Source of the DNA: Legionella clemsonensis
GTDB lineage: Bacteria; Pseudomonadota; Gammaproteobacteria; Legionellales; Legionellaceae
NCBI RefSeq assembly: GCF_002240035.1
Contig: NZ_CP016397.1
Location: 1,638,501 to 1,702,500 of the forward strand
Direction: 5' to 3'
DNA length: 64,000 nt
The notes beneath the pieces are model-generated. The model searched no databases. It was not told where the DNA came from and was given only the letters and a program-made list of their open reading frames with translations. The position numbers were made by a program, and so were the translations under genes. Shown piece after piece: positions 8,178 through 16,818 of the stretch (its first letter is position 1; every line of letters starts with the position of its first letter).

Positions 8178-8867
8178 TAATTTTTAATTAATTTTGGTAA
8201 TCCAATTATATTTACAATAGGATTTTTATCATGTGAAGGAGAAGGCAAACTATCTTTTCCTACCGCATCTTCAGCCGTTGCTGAATATTTTTCCGCATCA
8301 CTCCGAGCAGGGTCTAAAGTATTTCAATATCGTTGAGTTACTTCTCGTACGGAGTCTAGCTTAGCTGCTTCTGATATTTCATGTTCCGACACTCCTTCAG
8401 CATGTTGCATCTGGGATACTCTCCCTTGTCCACGAATCTGTCATATTTCAGAACATGATCCAAGGGTTTATCCAATTCGATTTGTTTTTTCTTGACAATA
8501 TCATGTAATGGTTCATCTAGGTCGAGTTTATTTTCCTTTGCCCATTGTAATACCAGATAAGTAAATACAATTTTGCTCAACGAGGCTGCTGGAAAACGTG
8601 TATTAGTATCTACGGCAGTTATATTATCGGTGATTTTTTCTTGCCAATAGTGATTGACGTTCTTGTAAATTCATTTTTGCCTTTTTCTTTCGATTCAACA
8701 TAAGCATAACCTACAGCTGAAATATGAGCAGGCTCTGTTATTTTTTGCAATGCATCACTAGATAGTTTAGGCATAATGTATTGAAAATAATCTAAAGCGA
8801 TATTTATTATAAACAAATCTCCGTACAGGATAGTTTCAATCTTGACCGTTTTAAAGCATGAACCCAT
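8178..8867 (-). pseudogene. Degraded serine beta-lactamase/serine hydrolase
   Basis: Pieces of one protein lie in three minus-strand frames. The first piece (from 8867) ends LSSDALQKITEPAHISAVGYAYVE...; after a frameshift near 8640 the next reads DTNTRFPAASLSKIVFTYLVLQWAKEN, containing the SxxK motif (SLSK) of class C beta-lactamases and related hydrolases, with a downstream LDEPLHDIV. Near 8400 the frame changes again to a polar tail (SDAEKYSATAEDAVGKDS...) interrupted by one stop and ending at 8178. The central part with the YxN and KTG-type motifs is missing. It is a relic with at least two frameshifts and an internal deletion. Confidence 0.65.
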
Positions 8868-8956
8868 CCCGAAGATAAATAGATCGCTTTACTTTCATAA
8901 GATTAGAAGCAAGTTAGTTATTTGCAAAAATCATCAATGATTTCAGGTCAAGTTAA

Positions 8957-9664
8957 TTACTCTTTAAAGCCATTTGTAGGCTTTGGTCCACTTGATATAT
9001 CAAATGGATTTGGTGATTTATAAGAGGTAGCAACTCCTTTCTCATCAACCTTTAGTTCAACATTTTGATCAGCCTTATAGGCAATATCTGTCTTATAATT
9101 GTTGTCCGGAATTAAATTTTTATTCAGAAGTCTCGTAACAAATTGATCATATAATTTTAATTTTGGATCAGGGATATTAAGTCTCAAGTTATCCCCTTCT
9201 CTTGAGCGGCTAATATTTTGTGCATCTACTTCATCAGTAAACTTATTAAGCTCATCTTCAATCTTATCATAAAGCTCATTTAGATCCTTTTCATCGTCAG
9301 CACTGAGAAGTTCATTACCTTGAAAATGAATTAATCCCTTAGCTGCATCCAATTCAATCGAAAATATAGCTGAATCATTTTTAAAATGATAAAGAAAATC
9401 TTCTTCCGAATTCCAAACCTCACTATTTTCCAGATAAGAAGATAATGTTTTAACTTCTATAGTTTTAGGTACATATTTTGGGGTGGGGGCATTCTCATTG
9501 TTGAAGTTTTCATCTTTAGCTTCATCGCCACCGCCACCACCACCGCCGTGACCTTTGCAAACAGGCATACCAGAAGCACGACAAATACCGCAGGGATTAT
9601 TTTCAAGAGCTTTTGATCGTTCATCCCTTCTATTTTCATATTTACTTCTCGATTCAGCTGACAT
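8957..9664 (-). CDS. Hypothetical protein with Cys/Gly-rich N-terminus
   Basis: 235 residues from the ATG at 9664, which has AGAGGG seven bases upstream; a longer frame begins five codons earlier without a good site. The N-terminus is charged, followed by CGICRASGMPVCKGHG and a run of seven glycines. The three cysteines and one histidine could hold a metal. Residues 60-235 are acidic and helical, with no recognised domain. There is no signal peptide. I do not recognise the family; small acidic proteins of this sort beside other effector-like genes could be effectors, but that is a guess. Confidence 0.6.
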   Translation of the reverse strand: MSAESRSKYENRRDERSKALENNPCGICRASGMPVCKGHGGGGGGGDEAKDENFNNENAPTPKYVPKTIEVKTLSSYLENSEVWNSEEDFLYHFKNDSAIFSIELDAAKGLIHFQGNELLSADDEKDLNELYDKIEDELNKFTDEVDAQNISRSREGDNLRLNIPDPKLKLYDQFVTRLLNKNLIPDNNYKTDIAYKADQNVELKVDEKGVATSYKSPNPFDISSGPKPTNGFKE

Positions 9665-9886
9665 TTTACCCTCTAACATTCATAAACTTTGTTCATATTC
9701 TAGTGTATTGAGTTAGGTTATAGAATAATGTCTGTGCTTTTTAACGCATTTTTAACGATTATGCCTTGCTCACTATTCAAACAAATAAATGTAAGAGCAA
9801 TGAAGGAGAAATTTGAAAAAGTGACTAAATAACACTATTAATTAATATTAAAATAGTATTACAAAATCCTAATATTGGAAAACTTT

Positions 9887-10824
9887 ATGGCTAAAGACGA
9901 GAAAAATCAGGAGCAGGAAAAAACCCATAAAAGGGAAGCAGAAGAACAATTAAAAACTGCAGAACAGATTGAAAAAAAGGCAAAAACTGAGGGCTTAGAC
10001 CCCTTTGGTTCTTTTTTAAAAAACGCTATAGTGATTTAGAAAAGATTGCAGAAAATACGTTTAAGTTTGTTGTTGAAGGGAAATTAATTAACGAAGAGGA
10101 CGATCCAAGTTTCACTTTTATTGAAAGCTATCAAACTGAAAAGTTCTCCCTTGAAAATGGTCAAGTAACCAATTTCAAAGAAATACTGGAAGGGCAAAAT
10201 CCTGCCAGTATTGCCGATTTTATCGTAACCTACGTTAAACAGCATTCAAATGATTCTGCGCGAATTTTACAGGTTTCCTCTTATATAGAAACTTTACGCA
10301 CAATCGCTAAAGGAGCAGCTTTAGAAACAGAACTGGAAAATGCTCTGGCTTTTTTAAATAAAATGGAAACTGCCATTATAGCCAATAAATTATCGCAAGC
10401 AGGAAGTTTTGGACAAACCCTTTTACATTTTTTTGCTGCAGAATCCTACCATACAGGCATGCTTATTTTGATAGAGGCAGGAGCTTCTATTAATGCACCT
10501 ACGAAACACGGTACAACACCCATACATTTGTTATTTGGTGATGATCAAACCTGTCCTGAAAAATATCCTTCTAATGAATTTTTACAGAGATTAATTGATA
10601 ATGGAGCCGATTTTTTTGCAAAAATTACTCGTGATTTTGACGATCAGGATGAGGTTATCACGCCGTTATCCAATCTGGCTTCAGGCTACATTTCAGAAGA
10701 AGATGAAGAATCAAAACGATGCCTTTTGTTTCTATTTGATGCTTTAAAAATCGATACTCCTGATAAAATTAAACAGGCATTACCGACCTTGCCTGAAGAT
10801 GATTTAATCCAGATAATAAATTGA
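9887..10824 (+). pseudogene. Ankyrin-repeat protein, split by a -1 frameshift
   Basis: An ATG at 9887 opens a charged, coiled-coil-like N-terminus (MAKDEKNQEQEK...) that stops after 50 codons at 10037-10039. The rest of the protein continues in the -1 frame from about 10018 to 10824, about 310 residues in all. The C-terminal half has two or three ankyrin repeats (SFGQTLLHFFAAESYHTGM..., KHGTTPIHLLFG..., LQRLIDNGADFF). The frames meet at six T followed by six A and C (10012-10024). This may be a mutation, a base-call error, or programmed frameshifting. Ankyrin proteins are common Legionella effectors. The longest single-frame part starts at an internal ATG at 10363. Confidence 0.65.
10010..10024 (+). 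promoter_or_regulatory. Tandem -1 slippery sequence in the ankyrin gene
   Basis: In the initiating frame the codons are TCT TTT TTA AAA AAC. This contains two overlapping heptamers of the X XXY YYZ form, T TTT TTA and A AAA AAC, both correctly phased, and the required shift is exactly -1. No strong downstream stem-loop is obvious by eye. A GAGGG at 9989-9993 is about 18-24 nt upstream, farther than in dnaX. The function is unproven. Confidence 0.35.
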
Positions 10825-11018
10825 TTTGTGGGGACTCAAGAGAGGAAACATTTCACATCTAATTTACTTCCAATTTCTAATTTTTATGGGTTAAGAAGAA
10901 CATTGCTATCGACAGTTTAAGCCAAAGTTACATTTTTTACTCATTTGGCGTACAGTACTGAGTCCACTGTTACACTGTTTATATGAACTGATAACCAGGT
11001 GCCTGTTTACTATTAAAA

Positions 11019-12581
11019 TCAAAGTGGCACATGAGTAGGGTTTTTTAACAGCGGATTCTGCTGCTTTATTAAGTTAAGAAAAACCAAATAAACCCCGTTT
11101 GTCCAACCAAAACCAGTTTCATTGCTGGAATAACTATATTTTATTTTATCTTTCGTTTTAACGCTGAGCGTTTCAACATCGTATTTTTCAAAAATAGTAT
11201 GACCCTCCAGAAACCCCTTGTTGACAGTGCTAACAAATCGCTGCGCAATATCCAACGCTAAATCAGTATACCCATAGCGTTTTAAGCCATACACAGCGAA
11301 ATACTGTAAGGGAGCCCAACCGAAAGGAGCATCCCACTGAAAGCCTGGATAATTTGTACTGGTCAGCAATCCTCCTTTCGCTAACAACTTGGGTAGATTA
11401 TTGACAATTGCAGTAGCTTGTTCTTTTGAAGCAATGCCTGCCCAGAGAGGATAAAATGTAGTGGCATAAATGTAAGGACGCAATTCTTTATTTTTAAAAT
11501 TGTAGTCAAAGTAGTAACCTTTTTGCTCATCCCATAAATAGCGGTTAATACGCTCAGCACGTTTTACAGCCAGCTCCCTCCATTTTTGAGCGGCGGGAAA
11601 ATCATTTAAAATACGGTGAATTTCACTAGCCTCCTCCTCCAGTTTATAGAGAAGAACGTTCAAATCAACTGGAACGTAGTCCAAAATTGCAGCACTGAAT
11701 GGGCCGTATTTTGCGGTAATGTCCAGACCAGACTCTCTAACCGTGCGATCAGCTCGATAAAACAGAGGAGTTAACTGATTCGTTTTTTTATCGTAGTACA
11801 TTGATTTGTCATAGTCATTAATTTGATGAGTCTTAAAATAATCAGTGACTTTGGCATAATAGCTTAAGGATTCTTCAGGACATGGCCCTTCTCCCATTGC
11901 ATAGTAACGTGACAAGCCAAGCTCAGCAATAAAATGAGGTGGTGACATCCAATATTGATATAGCTTATTAATAGCTGGTAGTGTTTTTGCCAGCCACTCT
12001 TTATCCCCTGTGCGGTGATAATAAGCTAATATCATTTCAGTTAGTAATGGAGGATGCGAACGTTCTAAATAATAACTGCGATTTGCATTAAGAATAGTAC
12101 CGTAGTGATTGATTTCATAAATGATGTTATCCACCATATGGCGGGCAAGATTAAAGCGGTTATGCTCCAGTAAACCTAGTTCTATAAAATAACTGTCCCA
12201 GCCATACATTTCATTAAAACGTCCTCCCGGAACCACATAAGGATAAGGTAGATAGAGCAATCCATGTTCGCTTATGGTACTTATATCCTTTGGAAGATAG
12301 CGAAACTCGATTAGACGATTTTTGTTTGGAGGAAATTTTTTTATGGCCTCATTTCGAATCGCATTAATATCTTCTTCTTTCGATACATAAATAATTAGCC
12401 GTTGAGCTGTTAATTTCGCATCGTGCTGAGATTTTAAAAGATGATGATTATCCCGAACTAGGATATCCCAACTTTTTTCAATATAACGTGTTACTTCTGG
12501 ATTCTGTGAATTTTTTAAATTATTTGCAGCCGTGTTAAGGCTGATGAAAGCAATAAAACAAATAATCGGTAGCTTACGCAT
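11019..12581 (-). CDS. treA: Periplasmic alpha,alpha-trehalase (GH37)
   Basis: 520 residues from the ATG at 12581, preceded by GAGGAAAGG; a longer frame starts ten codons upstream, but only the shorter one begins directly with a signal peptide (MRKLPIICFIAFISLNTAA). It has trehalase signature 1 (PGGRFNEMYGWDSYF, near residues 118-132) and signature 2 (QWDAPFGWAP, in the C-terminal quarter). It hydrolyses trehalose to two glucose molecules in the periplasm. That glucose could feed the Entner-Doudoroff operon in this window, although the genes are not linked. Confidence 0.92.
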   Translation of the reverse strand: MRKLPIICFIAFISLNTAANNLKNSQNPEVTRYIEKSWDILVRDNHHLLKSQHDAKLTAQRLIIYVSKEEDINAIRNEAIKKFPPNKNRLIEFRYLPKDISTISEHGLLYLPYPYVVPGGRFNEMYGWDSYFIELGLLEHNRFNLARHMVDNIIYEINHYGTILNANRSYYLERSHPPLLTEMILAYYHRTGDKEWLAKTLPAINKLYQYWMSPPHFIAELGLSRYYAMGEGPCPEESLSYYAKVTDYFKTHQINDYDKSMYYDKKTNQLTPLFYRADRTVRESGLDITAKYGPFSAAILDYVPVDLNVLLYKLEEEASEIHRILNDFPAAQKWRELAVKRAERINRYLWDEQKGYYFDYNFKNKELRPYIYATTFYPLWAGIASKEQATAIVNNLPKLLAKGGLLTSTNYPGFQWDAPFGWAPLQYFAVYGLKRYGYTDLALDIAQRFVSTVNKGFLEGHTIFEKYDVETLSVKTKDKIKYSYSSNETGFGWTNGVYLVFLNLIKQQNPLLKNPTHVPL

Positions 12582-12687
12582 CCTTTCCTCAAATTTCTTG
12601 GAACTGATCACATAGTTTAACCATAAAAATAAATTTGTTTAATTTTTTATTAGCATTACTACAATCCAGTAGATCACCTAACTTATC

Positions 12688-13356
12688 TTAGTTAGTGATT
12701 AAAGATTCCTTTTCCAGAAATGCTTTAAACTCTCTGACCCATGACGCACTTACATGATGTGGTAAAGGAATATTGGACTGACGATTTTCAGTGATGTCAA
12801 GAAAATGCACTTTTAGATGAGAGCGATAATACTCAAGATTTGGAACAACAAGGTCAATTATCTTGGCCTTTTCATCATTAATTCTTACCTGCAAAATCTC
12901 TTTGAAGAAAGGATGAGCCTCAAAATTTTTCATCTCCTCATTAAGCATTACTCCACCCTGAAAATTTAAAGTCCCTTTGCTTGCTGGAGAAAGACGGGTA
13001 CAGTAGTTTGAATTTTTGCCAGCAAGGTAGCGTTTTGCTTCCACATGATAGCCAATCAGCAAACAAACTTTGGCTGACATTCCTAAGTCATAAGCCAGTT
13101 TGGCCCCAATCCACTCATGATAAAAAATGCCTAAATTATCCATGCTAAACTGCTGTGTTGGTGAGGCAAAATGGCCAATATCATGCAGTAAGCAGGCAAG
13201 AATGACTTCCCGGCTATGCCCTGCTTGCTCAGCAAAATAAGCGCACTGCAAAGCATGCTCCAACTGGGAAACAGACTCCCCAATATAATCAGAATGAGCT
13301 GCCTGAATTAAACAATCGAGCGTATTGTTAATTTTATTTTCCAAATTAATTTTCAT
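12688..13356 (-). CDS. PhnZ-like HD-domain mixed-valent diiron oxygenase
   Basis: 222 residues. The HD-domain ligands are H34, H58-D59 (HDIGH, with H62), H80, H104 and D161. These are the residue numbers I recall for PhnZ, the oxygenase that cleaves 1-hydroxy-2-aminoethylphosphonate to glycine and phosphate. Y24 and E27, recalled as the lid and amine-binding residues, and K108 and R158, recalled as phosphonate contacts, also coincide. The closely related TmpB acts on a trimethylated substrate, so the exact substrate is open. It is the last gene of a three-gene operon, eight bases after the PhnY-like gene. Confidence 0.8.
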   Translation of the reverse strand: MKINLENKINNTLDCLIQAAHSDYIGESVSQLEHALQCAYFAEQAGHSREVILACLLHDIGHFASPTQQFSMDNLGIFYHEWIGAKLAYDLGMSAKVCLLIGYHVEAKRYLAGKNSNYCTRLSPASKGTLNFQGGVMLNEEMKNFEAHPFFKEILQVRINDEKAKIIDLVVPNLEYYRSHLKVHFLDITENRQSNIPLPHHVSASWVREFKAFLEKESLITN

Positions 13357-13364
13357 TGTCTGTA

Positions 13365-14162
13365 TTATTGATTGATTGGATTAGCCACATTGTAGACTGC
13401 CGCCCCTGCAGAGTAATCTTTGGTTGGATCACGCTCACAGTCTGGGGGAAATTTTTCCCGCTTATCTTTATAATACTCTTCCCGTTTTCTACCGCCTTCC
13501 GAAAATTTATTAAAGGTAATGAACATAGCTCGACGAGAACTATTGCTGCGATTAGATTCAGAATAATGGGGCAGATAAGAATCAAACAAGATAACATCGC
13601 CGCTTGCACACACAAGCGGTGACCATACCAATCTTTCCACTATCTTTTTTTGAATAGAACCATCAATCTCCTGCGGAAGAATTACCGGATTATTAGCGCC
13701 ACCTTCGACCACTTGTAAACAACCATTTTCAAGTGTACAGTCATCAATAGCCACCATCATTGTAATATGAAATTTTTGGTTAAAACTTACAAATGCAGGA
13801 GCATCCTGGTGCGGCTTAAAGCCACCGCCACCAGGAAATTTGTAGTTAATTTTCTCCTTGAAGATAGCTGCAGGCTCACCCATTAATTCAGAGACAAGAG
13901 CCAAAGTACGCTCACCACTTGCAATTTCATTCAAAGACTTATGGTAGTCAATAAAATTTTCTATGCGACAAAGCTGGCGGCTTCCTTGATTATTTTTTTC
14001 ATAGTATTTCATCCATTTTCCTGGAGTTTCTGGCAAGGCAGTTAACTCATCACACCAGCTTTTAAGCTGCCGTTTAATATGAAGAGGAAAAAAATCAGAT
14101 AAGGTGATAAATCCATGTTGCTGCCAAAATCGTCGTTGCTCTTCATTTAATTGATAAAACAT
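13365..14162 (-). CDS. PhnY-like Fe(II)/2-oxoglutarate hydroxylase (PhyH family)
   Basis: 265 residues of the phytanoyl-CoA dioxygenase family. Iron ligands are H118 and D120 (FKPHQDAPAF) and H199 (LPHYSESN), with Arg near 210 for 2-oxoglutarate. Followed by a PhnZ-like HD oxygenase and preceded by a transporter, it is best read as the enzyme hydroxylating the carbon next to phosphorus in 2-aminoethylphosphonate (PhnY) or its N-methylated form (TmpA). The PhyH family alone would not show this; the pairing does. Confidence 0.78.
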   Translation of the reverse strand: MFYQLNEEQRRFWQQHGFITLSDFFPLHIKRQLKSWCDELTALPETPGKWMKYYEKNNQGSRQLCRIENFIDYHKSLNEIASGERTLALVSELMGEPAAIFKEKINYKFPGGGGFKPHQDAPAFVSFNQKFHITMMVAIDDCTLENGCLQVVEGGANNPVILPQEIDGSIQKKIVERLVWSPLVCASGDVILFDSYLPHYSESNRSNSSRRAMFITFNKFSEGGRKREEYYKDKREKFPPDCERDPTKDYSAGAAVYNVANPINQ

Positions 14163-14172
14163 AATTTCCCCA

Positions 14173-15468
14173 TTAAACAGATGATAGTATTGGTTCTGAC
14201 ACTAAAAACTTATCTTTTACTTTTAACTTTCTCTGCTCTTTTTCCAGAAGCTTGGTCAACAACCAACCGAGCAGCAACGTTCCAGATAAAATAGCAGTCG
14301 TTAGATAAATTCCTAGTTGCACTTGAAGCACAGGCAAAACTATCGTGCCACAGAATGCTCCAAGCTTACCAGCTCCGGCAGCCAATCCATGTCCTGTAGC
14401 CTTACAGTCTGGCTTGTAAAATTTTGCGGGCAGTAAGTAAGTGGTTAATCCAGGTCCAAAATTAATAAAGAAATTAAATAAAATAAAACCAGTAAATATT
14501 ATACCTACATTGGATGACAGATAACTGATACTGAGAAGCAAGAGACCTAGAAATGACAGCAGAAAACCCCATTTCTGCAACTTCAGCAAAGGAACACTTG
14601 CCACAACAAATATAGCCGAAAATGCCCCTAGAGAAACAAACAAATTCACCAATAATGTACTTTTTAGAACGTCTGCTTGAGCGACACTCAAATTAGTTTC
14701 AACGGAAACATTAAATGCTTGTAAAACATAGGGAGTAAACAAACCTATTCCATAATAAGAAATATCGAGCAAGAACCAGCATAGACATAAGTACAAAGTG
14801 GTTTTTATCATGCTTGGGGAAAGCAGCTTTTTGTAGTGAAAAAAGAAACGTTCTTCGGAGGCCAATTTGAGTTGTTGATGAGTTTTCCATAAAAAACTTT
14901 CGGGTAATCTTGCTCTCAATAGCAAGCCGATTAAAGCCGGAATTGCACCTGAAGCAAACATTAAGCGCCACACTTCCATATGAGGATATAATTTAAACAT
15001 TATCCAGGCTACAATGACACCGACGGGAGATGCCAAACAATTTAAAAACATGGCGGTAGCAATGAATTGATTTTTTTTATTTTCAGGTATCATTTCTGCC
15101 AGATAGGCAGCACAAATGGGATAATCTGCGCCTATGCCAAATCCTAAAAAAAATCGTAGAATACAAAGAGAGGTAATACTCCAGGCGCAAGCACTCAATA
15201 ATGCAATGAGTACAAAAAACAGAAGATTCATGATAAGCATGCTTTTCCTGCCTATCGCATCAGCCAGGCGCCCGATTACAATAGCACCGAATGCAGCACC
15301 CAATGGTGCTGCCGCTTGAGTAAATCCTATCATCACAGCGGAGGGATGATATAAGGCATTAATAAAAGGTTCAGCAACAGACGCAATATACAAATCATAC
15401 CCGTCAATGAATAATCCCAGCGCACAAACTATCCATACATGGGTGGCTAAGTGTTTATTTTCATCCAT
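14173..15468 (-). CDS. MFS transporter of the phosphonate-like operon
   Basis: 431 residues with about 12 membrane segments. It has the MFS motif GRLADAIGRKSMLI after helix 2 (near residue 65-78) and a D-x-x-Y motif in helix 1 (LFIDGYDLY), as in the phosphate/organic-acid porters of the sugar-porter group. It is the first gene of the operon, with ten bases before the PhyH gene, so it likely imports the substrate. No ABC-type PhnCDE genes are seen. There is no clear ribosome-binding site at its ATG. Confidence 0.8.
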   Translation of the reverse strand: MDENKHLATHVWIVCALGLFIDGYDLYIASVAEPFINALYHPSAVMIGFTQAAAPLGAAFGAIVIGRLADAIGRKSMLIMNLLFFVLIALLSACAWSITSLCILRFFLGFGIGADYPICAAYLAEMIPENKKNQFIATAMFLNCLASPVGVIVAWIMFKLYPHMEVWRLMFASGAIPALIGLLLRARLPESFLWKTHQQLKLASEERFFFHYKKLLSPSMIKTTLYLCLCWFLLDISYYGIGLFTPYVLQAFNVSVETNLSVAQADVLKSTLLVNLFVSLGAFSAIFVVASVPLLKLQKWGFLLSFLGLLLLSISYLSSNVGIIFTGFILFNFFINFGPGLTTYLLPAKFYKPDCKATGHGLAAGAGKLGAFCGTIVLPVLQVQLGIYLTTAILSGTLLLGWLLTKLLEKEQRKLKVKDKFLVSEPILSSV

Positions 15469-15594
15469 GAAAAATTCTAAACCGAGTTAATTTCTGTAAT
15501 GGGTTAATCTTTTTATCATAAGCGATTTTTAAAAACAAATGGCAGATGTGTGCGAACATGGATGATGAAAATGATTGGATACAGCAAAGACTGC

Positions 15595-16749
15595 TTACGA
15601 TCTTAAAAAAGAGGCAGGAATAGCGATATTTTTTGATGACTCTTCTTGAAATTCTTTTTCAAATTTTTGAAACATTTTTTCAGTTGATGAAGGCAATGAT
15701 AAAACTCTGCTAAAAAAGCTGGGGGCTCGTTTTGTGTAAAGAACATCCCTTTCATGTTCCAGTATTTTTTGCAAAAATGTAGTCGCATCCAGAGTATTAT
15801 CTCCTGCAGCTTTATGATAAATTGTTTTTAGAGCCTCAAATTTTTTTCTAGTCGCCGGATCCTCAGGATGTTTCTTAGGAATTTCTTCCAATCTTTTATA
15901 GATTTTTTCAAGCGTTGATACTTGTTTTTGCTTATCGCTAAAACCTGCCAATACTGTGGTCGGTGGCGGTGGAAGAATGTAAAAGGTATTCTCATCCGGG
16001 CTGCCATTGCGCAGCACCGTTTGGTAATTTGGATTAACAAAAAAATACTTTGAAATAGTCGTTTTAAACCCTAGGATCGCTTCGATAAGATTAATCGATG
16101 TTGTTCGACACGTATTAGTGATATGCAATTCTTGGACACCTTTTATGGTTGATTCTGGCACATTTTGTATTTTTTCTGTTGAAAATTTAACGTTGCTTAA
16201 CTCCCTGTACTTTAGCGTTACATGATCCTTTCTACTTACATCGGATCTTCTGGTGGGGATATAACACTTTATTTTATTTCCCATTGCATCATCCTCTATT
16301 ATTGGATTTTGCTGTTGGCTTTTCTCCATGATAGCGATAAGTTCTAAGAATTCTTTATATTGCTCATAACTAATCGCATAGGCTTGATAAGCGATAGCTT
16401 TATTCGTTTTCCCAAACATCGGTTCCTCTTGCATTCTGCTAGGAGCTCCTGGACCAAGTGCTTTTATGGCCGCTGTAACTAAACAGGCATTTCCCACATC
16501 ACCCGTTTTACCCACTCTAGCTAACAATTGAGGGACCCCGTCTTCTTTAATCACCCCTAACATGACAAAACTATGAATATCCTGTTTGCCAATAGCAATA
16601 AAAAACTCACTATCTTTACGAACAACTATCGGTGGTGGTTTGTCTTTCGATGATTCATTATTTTGCTCTAGTTTTTCATCTTCTAGCTCACCATCCTCCT
16701 CTAGAGCATTACCTTCTAGCTCGCCTTCTTCGGGTTCTTTACCTTTCAT
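15595..16749 (-). CDS. Effector-like hypothetical protein, acidic N-terminus
   Basis: 384 residues from the ATG at 16749, preceded by GGGG six bases upstream; the in-frame GTG two codons earlier is less likely. Residues 1-40 are strongly acidic (EEGELEGNALEEDGELEDEKLE). Residues 45-260 form a compact region containing ELHITNTCRTTSINLIEAILG (about 212-232), which I vaguely recall as recurring in Legionella proteins of unknown function. A proline run and a lysine-rich helical tail follow. There is no signal peptide or membrane segment. It diverges from the hydrolase-like gene across about 70 bp. Role unknown; probably an effector. Confidence 0.65.
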   Translation of the reverse strand: MKGKEPEEGELEGNALEEDGELEDEKLEQNNESSKDKPPPIVVRKDSEFFIAIGKQDIHSFVMLGVIKEDGVPQLLARVGKTGDVGNACLVTAAIKALGPGAPSRMQEEPMFGKTNKAIAYQAYAISYEQYKEFLELIAIMEKSQQQNPIIEDDAMGNKIKCYIPTRRSDVSRKDHVTLKYRELSNVKFSTEKIQNVPESTIKGVQELHITNTCRTTSINLIEAILGFKTTISKYFFVNPNYQTVLRNGSPDENTFYILPPPPTTVLAGFSDKQKQVSTLEKIYKRLEEIPKKHPEDPATRKKFEALKTIYHKAAGDNTLDATTFLQKILEHERDVLYTKRAPSFFSRVLSLPSSTEKMFQKFEKEFQEESSKNIAIPASFLRS

Positions 16750-16818
16750 CGCCACCCCAAAAGATATTTTAGTGTACTAATATTTCTATTATAGGCCACA
16801 TAGATTAATTTTGACTCA

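Noticed and set aside
13356-13622. Plus-strand open frame opposite the PhyH-type gene
   Set aside because: It lies wholly antisense to a well-supported gene and has no recognisable features.
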